Shown: one piece after another, positions 50,373 to 59,777 of the stretch
How the letters are laid out: the number at the start of each line of letters is the position of its first letter
How positions within the stretch are numbered: position 1 is the stretch's first letter
From: Setaria digitata
Taxonomy: Eukaryota; Nematoda; Chromadorea; Rhabditida; Setariidae
Direction: 5' to 3'
NCBI GenBank assembly: GCA_003640385.1
Contig: RCAB01000404.1
Span: forward strand, 1-59,777
Length of the DNA stretch: 59,777 nucleotides
Position numbers and translations under genes: made by a program
The notes under the pieces: generated by a model
Seen by the model: the letters and a program-made list of their open reading frames with translations, nothing else
Databases searched by the model: none
Told to the model about the DNA's origin: nothing

Positions 50373-53300
50373 TTATTGATTTTCAAATAAATCACGGATA
50401 TAATTATCAACACGATTATCAGCATTATCACAAAATGACCGAAAGTCCGACAACATGTAATCTTGGAAACTTTCTGAGCAATTCCTGAAAAATGGATACA
50501 TGGTCACAAAAAAAATTATTCGTACAAGTTCTATTCTTTTTTATACTACACCTCACTTAATGCGCATTCTCTTCCCCAATTTTCACATTTACACATCTAA
50601 AATATGAGTTCAAGATATCAGCAACGTCAGAAACCTTAGACTATTTAGATCACCTTACCTGGTTCAATGCTATTTTTTTGAAACCCTCAGAAAAAAAATT
50701 ACAGATTAGCACGATATCGATGACTAAGCATATGATTCCAGGACCAAATAAATGTCTGCTGTATTTCATCGTACTTCAGAAACATGCCACCCGTGAGATG
50801 AACGTACTGCTGTACCTGGTGTACCGAACAACCCATTTCAATAAAACCAAAGGCTGTGGCTATGGTATGGACAAGTTGACAGAACTAAATGAATGCATAG
50901 TAACAAGAATATTTCCTTAAAAGTACATATGTGATCCTAATGTACTGCACTCAATATTGAATGAACGCAATGAAACGCAGTCATTCTGAAAAACAATAAT
51001 AACCATTTCATCCCTATTTCCAGCTATAATTAGGCAACAGCTACAAAGGAATTCGAAAATAGTAAGAATTTCTCACTACAGGGAACGTATCAAGCTCCCG
51101 TCAGCAAAGGGAAATTTCGTCAAATCCTAAATCCGATCGGACAGATAATAACAAGGAAATTATACGTTAAAAGTTGTTTCGAAATTTTTTTAATTTATGT
51201 ACAAACTTAAGCCTCACATAATGTGGTTGAATTTTGTTCGGTTTAAATGGTATGACTATTGGGCACTGAAGTGCTGGTGAAAAAGGATCCAGAGCATGCG
51301 GGAAAGGATCTTCAGGTACTGGAAACATGTGAAACGACAGATTAGCCGCTTTGCTGCACCAGTGACGCACGGTTTCTGCTACCGTCTGACTGTTTGCCAT
51401 AAACCATCGTACTCCAATTTCGAAAGATTTCGTTGCACAAAAAGTTTTTTCACAAGAAACCTAAATAAAGAAATTAGGTACCAATTAATTTCCAAATATG
51501 ATAGCATGAACTGGATCTTGAAAATCGCAAGACATCAGGGTTGTAGTTTTTCTGAGCCGAAGAGTCTACTAGAATTATTCGAGAAATAACTTTGAACAAA
51601 ATCTTTAATCCTGGACAAAGTATGTGGTTTTAGCTGCAAATGGCATCATCATCACAAGATGTGTTATAAATAATGCAACTACCTAAAGTTTGCTAGAAAA
51701 AATAGTGTGAAAGAAAAAAAGCTTTGAAAAAAGCACTTTGCCCCATTCCGTGAACTGTGGTATATGAGAGGGAAGGTATTCATGTCCACCGGAATCAGCT
51801 GATTTTTGCAACTGTGCAAAAAATTTCATCTCCACAGCATTGAGCCTGTATGCACAGTCGACTGATGACAAACTCGTACATCTGAAATGTGCAAATTTGG
51901 ATTTCTCACCTCCTTGCAAATAAGCTAAGGATGTTCGACAGCTTACTTTTTACCAATTTCACATTGAATAGCTCTTGACCAAGTTTCTTTCTCCTCCACC
52001 TTATCATCTGGGGCACACCTATTTACAAAGTAACACAAGAAGAAGCCGTAACGGAATTCATGACAGTGAGTCTCAGTCGATGCAGAAGATTCAAGATCAT
52101 CAGTTATTACTTCAGCTGAAAAGACCATGAAGAAAGTGCGACATAAATAAAACTCTGCTTTTGATTTGTAATTGCCAGGACTAGACTCCCTGGCATTTAA
52201 AACGTTGTCCACTTAGCCCATATTTTTCCTTATGAATCCAAATAAAGTGCTTTTACTAAAAAATTATACGAAAATTTCGCAGTATTTTCAACTTCAAAGC
52301 TAACAACAAAAAATATTTCAACTTCATAAAATATCTTTTCAAATAAATATTAAATATAAACTCGGTTGCAGCATTCGTATTTTTCCAGCTGCAATCAAAC
52401 TTCCAGCAAATTCGATAGCAGCTTGTCGATTTGACAGCTCGGAAACATTGATCATTAGCCAGGCAACAAATTCAATTGTCAGAAACATGCAAGGAGGAAA
52501 TCGAACAGTTGGATCCTGCGAATAAAGTGGCAAATAGCTCTCACGCCAACCATTTAACAAAGCATCAATGTTCTCAACACTATATATTCGACTTTCCACA
52601 TCGCTGGCCAAGGTCATTAACCTGGAATTTATGACAGTAAAATTAACGACATAGTATCGTAAGTCAAGTTCGGAGAGATTTTGCCATTCGAAAAATTTAT
52701 AGTTGTATAGTCAGCAGTCTCCAGATCGCAAGAGATAAAGGGAATAAATCTGACTGGATAATCAACAGGAAATACATTCATCTACACTAAGACTTCAAGA
52801 AGTAATAAAATATTCTTAATAAAAAAACACTGATAACCATCAATACCTTTTATGCCTCGGCGAAGTTTTTCTTCTGAATCGATTTAATACTTCAACAAAC
52901 TTTAGAAATCCTTCTTCTTGTCTTCTGAAGAAGGACGAATCAAGAAGCGTCATATACTTATCACCGCCTTTACGTTCTGTTATTATTGCTTTCGTTATGG
53001 AGGCGCAAAACGGTGTCAGTAAAAACCTAAACATCATTGTGTATCGCGTTTATTTTTAACTTCAATTTCTTTTTTTTTTTTTAAATAAACTTTGACGAGT
53101 AAAAATACAGAATAATGCAACCTCGATGCAAAACATTTCATATCATCCCAAAATAGTCGCGGAACGTAACGATTTTGCAACTGAGTGTCGAGAAGACTCC
53201 AATTCAAGTTTGAGAGATCATATTTTTGAAATCTAGAAAAAACGTATGATCGATCCATCTAATCCAATTAATGAATATTTTTAGTAGTAACAATGAATAC

Positions 53301-56300
53301 TTCTAGTAGTAAACACATACAAGCGGATGAATACGCATCGATTTTATGACTAAAGGCACAACATGCAGTTCAGCCCAGTGTTATACTTAACACAGTTCTT
53401 CTTCACCTTTTTCTTTAGTAATTAATCGCATAAAAGTAATTAATGGATTTAGAATGAAAGGTATGGAGGTGAAATCACGAAATTTACCGGATATATATTT
53501 TTTAAGAATATTTTTAATAAAAATAAGGCATGCTTAAAATATGCAACATATACAATAAATAACTTATATATATATATTTATATATATACTAAACTATGCG
53601 AATGCAATGACTAACAGCTTCAGTATGAAACATTAGACAGAAAACACTGCTAGAGCGAAAAAATGAAAGAAATACCTTGTACTGCATAAAGTAAACTGAG
53701 GAGTGTCTGGTACTTGAAACAGATATGTATATTCCCTTCGCTTAGCTACCTCAGATGTTTCTTCAGGTTCTGTAAATCTCGGTGAAAATTGAACGATAGT
53801 TATTCCATCACCTTCCATATATAGTCGGTGATAAATCCTACTGAACGATAAGAAACATTCTCGAGAAACCATTTTCGCATTTTCCATCCTTTCTGATTGC
53901 TCTTCCTAAATAGTGTATACAATGTCAACCATAAAAATACATTTTCAATTTCAAAATGCTCTGATATCACCTATCAAATTGAAGTTAAGAGGACTGCTCG
54001 GTTATGTCATAAGTTTAACATAAAATTTCCGCGTTATATTGAATATAACTGCAAGGTTTGTTTCTTAGCAGCATTTATAACCAGATTTTACAAAGATAAC
54101 TTACACTGATGCCAATAGCCGCATGTAGAATCTTTTTATTCAGAAAAACTACTTGAAAACCTCGCTGTAACCGCTGAAAAACTAGCTGATCAAAGACAAG
54201 ATTACGAAGTCGTTCCAAATCGTCACACTTCGAATCTCCCAGCCACTCACGCACCGAATCGAAATATACCGGAAGCTGGTGAGCCTAAGTAAACGTAATC
54301 AAAATTTTACCATAAGGGAAATGGATACAAGTTACACCAAAGAACTTGAGCCAGTTTAAGAAAAATTTTCGATGAGCCATGTTTAGTACAATTCTAAAGA
54401 CACATATGAAATACAAAGATATCTACACTTTGAAAAGTTCATTACATTAAGGGCAAGCAAAAAGTAATGAAAATAAGAAATAAATTACTTTAACTACATA
54501 ATCGGCACTGATGCTGCGTTCATCCGGAAAGAAGTCAGTGGTTAGTGGTAGAAGAGCTGTACGTATAAGCGATTTCCAATCAACACCAATTTCCATATCG
54601 GGATTCCATTTCTCTTCACCAGTTGAACCCCAAGCCCAAACACACTTTTTCCCTCCAGCTCCCTGACCTGTTACTCTACAAAAATCATATTCATGATTAT
54701 TTCGCAATAAAACTTAGTAAGGCTATTTTTGAACAAAATATCTCACTTTTTTGTTGAGAAAAAAAGACAAATTAATTGTTGATTTAGTGGAATGTGCGGT
54801 GATACACTTTAAACTTGAATGTGATCATAATTCATTGGTTTTGTTTGTCAAGCAATCTTTAAAAATCAATAACGGCACTGAAGACATGAAATTTATGACA
54901 AGAACCTGCTACTACTAATATCTTCGAAAGGTTGAGGAGAGGACGATTTGCATGGTGGAGAACTGGTATGTACTGGCAGTAAAGGTGTTTTACCCGGTTC
55001 TGGTTCATCATTTTGTACGAAATTAATGACGCTTTTACCGGCTACATAATGATGCGCCAACTTCGAATGACCCAGTTTGTCTACCGGGAAGACGTGAATC
55101 CAACGACGTCGATTCGCTGTTATCGGTACTGAAAACTTCTTCATAAACATGTAAGATAGAATTTAGACAATAAATACAAATTTAGACTCAACAAATTGAT
55201 TGGGATATAAATAGACAAAGACTAATATTCACCATTTGAATAAAACTGAAACAACCACTCTATTCTAACCATCTGCTGCTTGAATTATGGAAAGAGAAAG
55301 AATAGAAGTTAAAGCTACAAAGAAAAGGAAACATATTATGCGGCAGTATATCAAAATCCCCCTCCGTGCTAAATGTCAGATCAAGAAATACCACGGATAT
55401 TTAAATGTGACACATCTGTAACATATTTGGTAGGATCTTGTAGTACAACTAAAATAAGAGGAGTACAGAGCAGTAGTAAGTTCCGACTATTTTTGTAAAG
55501 TTTTGATCGCCGATTCAGAGTAAAATTAATAAAACAAACACACACCACTGAATTCTTCCGGCTTGAACGGGTTAATCAGTGGACGCCTTTCATTCACAAC
55601 CAGTATATCTTGTGATTTTTTTGATTCCAATGAATCTATTCGCAAATCAGAAGGGCCACATGAAAGACATTTTTCGAAACTATTCTGCCATGAACTTTCT
55701 ATTCCACGTCTTTGTTTCTGAAAACTTTTTATTCCAAATTTATATTTTTCCTATTTCTCATAAATTGCAAATGAAATAATGGGTAAGATTCTGGAAGATA
55801 ATTTTGTAATATCTTCTTTTCTTTCCAACAAACAATGCACCGTTATGAAGATAAGTCTCCTACGACGTTATGAAAAAGGAAAAAAAAATTATGCCAATAT
55901 TGCAGCAGTTTTTTGTTCATTCACTTACCTACTTCGGGATGAAAATATCTTCAGAATTTAACTTTAGAAAAATAAGGCCAAATGATAAGGGACACTTTAC
56001 TTCCTTTTGTTGTAGTTTTCCTCCCGTATTTCAATTAAATAGAAAATTTTAATAAAAATCAAACTAAGGTAGAAAAACAAAGGTAAGAAAAAAGATTAAA
56101 CACTGACAAGAACGGCATCACCATAATTTAAGTTTTGTCTGAGTAGAAACTCTTTTGCAAACTCTGAAGTCACATTTGTGTTACTCATAACAGAAATATT
56201 TTCAAGAAGTGATGAGAACGCCTTTTCATCTGCAGCATCCATATCACCAATCGATGAACTATTTGTTTCCATTACCAGACCCCTGTGCGTACCCTGTAAA

Positions 56301-57429
56301 GAAAAAAAAGCTCTTTCTAGGTTAACGGAAGAATTATCTATCCAGTCACAAAAAATTAGTAACGAACACGAAGCAAGTCATCTGGAAGGTTAATCCTTGG
56401 TTTGAATTTGATTGATATCGCAGAACGTCGGCTCATTTGATAATATGAATAATTCATCCAGTGCGGTATGATATAATCTTCGGAAGAGCTGATATTGTTT
56501 GTTCTTAAATGACAAATAATATGAAAGAAATGTAATCACTAGCTCCACTAAAAAGAAAAAAAAAGCATTATTTTCAAAATGAACGAACCTTTGGAAAACA
56601 AAAAGAGGAACAGCGTGAAGAGGCTGTTCCCCAAGGCATACAAGATCCAAAGAAATACCCATATCAATAAGACGCTGCTTAGTTATATTGATCAAATTAC
56701 GGTCAACATTGAAAACCCCTCCTCCTGCATTCACAAAAACAATCTGAAATTTTACTAAGTTTTAGAATTTTTGCGTTATGAAAATCGAGACGATGTCAAT
56801 CAGTTAAAGAAATTTGGTTTACCTTTATGTGAGTGATAAGTGAAAGATCGTGAAGAAATTATTTTCCACCTAATAGTCTTTCTGACTCATAATAAGAAGA
56901 AAAAATTATTATCGAAAAACATGCACATTAATGGTAGATTTGGACGCATAAAACTTGAAAGAAGCATTAGAACTTTGCAAACCTGCTGTCCAACAGTTTC
57001 AAAACGCCGATTCGTATAGTAAATACTAAATTCGTTCATTGATAAATTTAGAACTTCTAAGAAATTGCCATCAGCAGCAGTTGAAAGAATAACAAGATCT
57101 TTTTCTTTGGCATCTACCTAAAATATAAAAAAAGATTCAACTTATTAGAAAGTATTTTTTTTAGAGATAATATAAATGATTTGAATGTTGCTGATGAAAA
57201 CCAGAACTTACAAAGGAACTCAAAACAAACATTTAGCTGTTTGTAAATGAACTCCTTCACCGACTTTTTGTAGGTACTGAAGACCAATCGTAACTGAAAG
57301 AAAGAGAAGAATTTTCCAATATACATGTAAAAATTCACAAAAAAACAAAATGAATTTTGAACCTTTGATAAAGCAACATGCCTCCAATCATCGTAATGTT
57401 CATTTTGTACGATAATTCGATAGAAATCC

Positions 57430-57463
<34 letters not shown>

Positions 57464-59342
57464 GAACATAGAATTCCACACTCAAATCTAAAATAATTAG
57501 AAAAACTATGAAGAATGTAGCTAACACTCAAACCTCATAATATTTCCCTCTATAATCCACACGTAATTTCTCTTTCATTTCCTCAACCAAAAGTTCTTCT
57601 TTGAAGTACCACCTGAAAGATGATGCTGAAATATTTCACAGCGTGTTTAGTATTTTCATAACTAGTCTATTTATACCTCACCTATCAATTCCGTTCACAC
57701 TTTGGTTAAAACTTCAGAATGTACTGGGATGCATATCAGGACAAACCAGAATACGAGAAAACCATCATTATCACGATGCCAGTTGTCAGTGAGCTGTGAG
57801 GAAAAAGATAAAAAGATAACCTTGAAGTGACAACAAATGTAACCGAATGTGCGCAACGTTGTTTATTCCATTGTTCAAACAATTGCGGGAAAAAACCATT
57901 TACGCATTTCTCGAAGTAAAGGTCACCATATGGGTCGAAGTCCCACATTTCTGAACTCATTTGAATATATACCAATATCTAAATGATAATTAGTAAATTT
58001 GATTACAGGGCTAAGATAAAAAACTTATAGCATTACCTACAACGACTTGATAACATACCATAGCACTTGCTGAACGAAATACTATACGTGTATCCTCTGA
58101 GATATAACCACTTCTAACCTAAAAATGAACTAAATGTATGAATGTAATCTAAAATTTAAAAAATTATTACTTATATCAGGTATAGATGTATGAATGTCTA
58201 ACACCTTCCTAGAATCTATCAGTACACATGCATGGTTGAATAAATTTTACTAGCAAGTAACAAATCAAATATTCAACTAACAAACTCAGCATAAGGGAAT
58301 GAAAAGATCTGCCAGATTTCGAAGCATAACTTTCCAAGGACGCAGGGACAGATGCACTGGATATACTCACTATATCAAGAGTAAATGCTTACAACTTCAC
58401 CCTTTGTCCAAAGGTTAATGACAGTAGATGGAATGAGCAACCATTCCACTTTTTTTCCCACATACGCGCATGTATCAATAAGACAGTTTCGGTAACGCCA
58501 CATGTCGGAGCGACTGACATATCGTTCCTTGATACTGATCTCAATATTATCCAGTACCACCTAGAAAATTTGATTTTAACTCTTGTTTCTAAAAAAGTCT
58601 TGTAGCATGCAACAGGATTATAACTTTCAACAGAGCAAATTTCAACTCCAACAATCTGCAGGAAGTTGTCTTGTCAGAAACGAACTATGAACAAGGCAGC
58701 AAGTTGATATTGTAGTACAATTTTTTTTATTCTGCTAAACAAAGGATAAGAAAGAACCTTACGAAGTCGAATTCGCTGTATTTAAATTTATTAATCACCT
58801 GCTTTTTTTCGACGACTTTTACCATAACATTTTGATTTTGAGACAACGAAAACTTATCGGCGATAGCTTTCTCGATATAAATGCGTTTTTCTCTATATGC
58901 CCCACTTTCGACATCTTCATGTAAGTGCTGTACGTAAAATCGCTGACTCACCGATGCAGAAATCTCTATTATATCTCCCAAATGCAGTCCAGGGAGATCT
59001 TTGCTGCTCTAGAATATCCATGCCACAATAAGTTAAAGCATAACAATGCAAAGGCTTACAGAGAGTAGTGTGCTCCAACGTGACCGATTTGTAACTTGAG
59101 ACAAACAGCCAACAAAAAGCTATAAATAACTTGCGGCTTGTTCAATTACCAAAAAAAAAAAAACACACTAAATTTTTAGAATACTGACTTCAATCAGATT
59201 CAGAGCGCAAAAGACCTTCATGCATCCTCACAAAATTTTAGTATCAAATTACCAGTATCACATCACACTTCCGTCCTTTACATTTCTTGTCACCTTTTTT
59301 GCATAGATAAACACGAAACACGTTATCCTGCCTCGGTTTCAT
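50373..59342 (-). CDS. DEPDC5 / Iml1, GATOR1 complex subunit
   Basis: The gene starts at ATG 59342 ([17 protein letters not shown]) and ends at TAA 50373. 5' exons read: 59342-59253, 59008-58799, 58560-58393, 58118-58059, 57978-57821, 57612-57534, 57428-57363, 57294-about 57230, 57119-56982, 56743-about 56590. They encode the Iml1 N-terminal domain with [14 protein letters not shown] and [14 protein letters not shown]. Further on are [10 protein letters not shown] (near 55110), GVDWKSL (near 54580), [10 protein letters not shown] (near 52880), a DEP domain (52620-52370) and the C-terminal domain (MFPVPEDPF at 51330; [12 protein letters not shown] at 50780; [12 protein letters not shown] in the last exon, about 50487-50373). 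DEPDC5 is the Rag-binding subunit of GATOR1 at the lysosome, which restrains TORC1 when amino acids are low. Several middle exon borders are approximate. Confidence 0.92.
57431..57461 (+). repeat. Poly(A) run in DEPDC5 intron
   Basis: A plus-strand A run lies directly against the acceptor of the exon starting at 57428; on the coding strand it is an extreme polypyrimidine tract before CAG. Confidence 0.8.
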
Positions 59343-59777
59343 TTAAAATCAGTGAAATAAACACGCATCATCTAATAATCCTGAAAGTTAAAACGAGTAC
59401 GACATAAGTCTGCTCAAAAATTTCCAGTAATTTTTTGAGCTCCACTTTCAGAAATCGCCCCAAGATTCTGCACATATTTCACCTGTGCACGACTTTCAAT
59501 TTTCCCGTTCACCAGATTCCCAAAACAGAAAAAAATCAATAGTATTTCTTGATTTTCACAGCTTTGAACAGCACCATACCAGTACTGCACTTTACAGTAA
59601 CAGAAACAGTGGTAACGCTAGAAGTCTTAAATACACATCACAGGAAACATCCGTCAGTCATTTGTACAATGTGCATTTCATAAATAAATAAATCCAGGAA
59701 AATTTTCACAACGTTTATTTGAACAAAACAATCTCAACTATGAAACGATTGCTGGCAAAAGATGAAAAAAAAAAAAA
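59343..59777. other. Upstream of DEPDC5, right edge
   Basis: Presumed 5' flank of DEPDC5. A short plus-strand frame (59485-59691) has no recognisable content. The window ends in an A run (59764-59777), possibly a contig edge. Confidence 0.4.

Noticed and set aside
50678..50920. 80-aa plus-strand frame with reasonable composition
   Set aside because: The reverse complement encodes conserved DEPDC5 sequence ([14 protein letters not shown]), so this is its shadow.

Overview
The window looks like nuclear DNA of a parasitic nematode, probably spirurid or filarial. It is strongly AT-rich. Genes are split into many short exons with TTTCAG-type acceptors. One gene has the FOZI-1 layout (two zinc fingers fused to a formin FH2 domain), which I know from nematodes. 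Homology calls come from recognising protein motifs by eye; no search was run.

Layout. 1-8906: mostly non-coding, with a possible last exon of a gene entering from the left (230-376), several simple repeats, a 29-bp minisatellite and a 1-base 'n' flanked by 99-bp direct copies. 8907-15098 (+): complete 15-exon fozi-1-like gene. 17821-19174 (+): 4-exon, 309-aa paralogue of its N-terminal half, keeping the double zinc finger but lacking FH2. 19175-24562: non-coding. 24563-33934 (+): complete 20-exon RUN + TBC Rab-GAP (tbc-8/SGSM type). 36229-38955 (+): complete 9-exon aldo/keto reductase of the L-galactose-dehydrogenase-like group, with Gln where the catalytic His should be.

From about 40 kb to the right end the recognised genes lie on the minus strand. 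In transcription order they are DEPDC5/Iml1 (59342-50373), GPN3 (50194-48004, only 178 bp downstream), a region of real-looking but unassembled exons (47680-43548), and the RNA polymerase I factor RRN3 (43246-40091). This same-strand, tightly packed layout suggests a nematode operon, certain for no pair but best supported for DEPDC5-GPN3. These genes act in nutrient signalling to TORC1 (DEPDC5), RNA polymerase II biogenesis (GPN3) and rRNA transcription (RRN3), so growth control is a plausible shared theme (inference).

Exon phases were followed through the fozi-1-like gene, its paralogue, the TBC gene, the AKR and GPN3, and all five give uninterrupted open reading frames. For DEPDC5 most exons were read but the full phase sum was not completed. 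RRN3 lacks a resolved 5' end. No RNA gene, CRISPR array or intact transposon was recognised.
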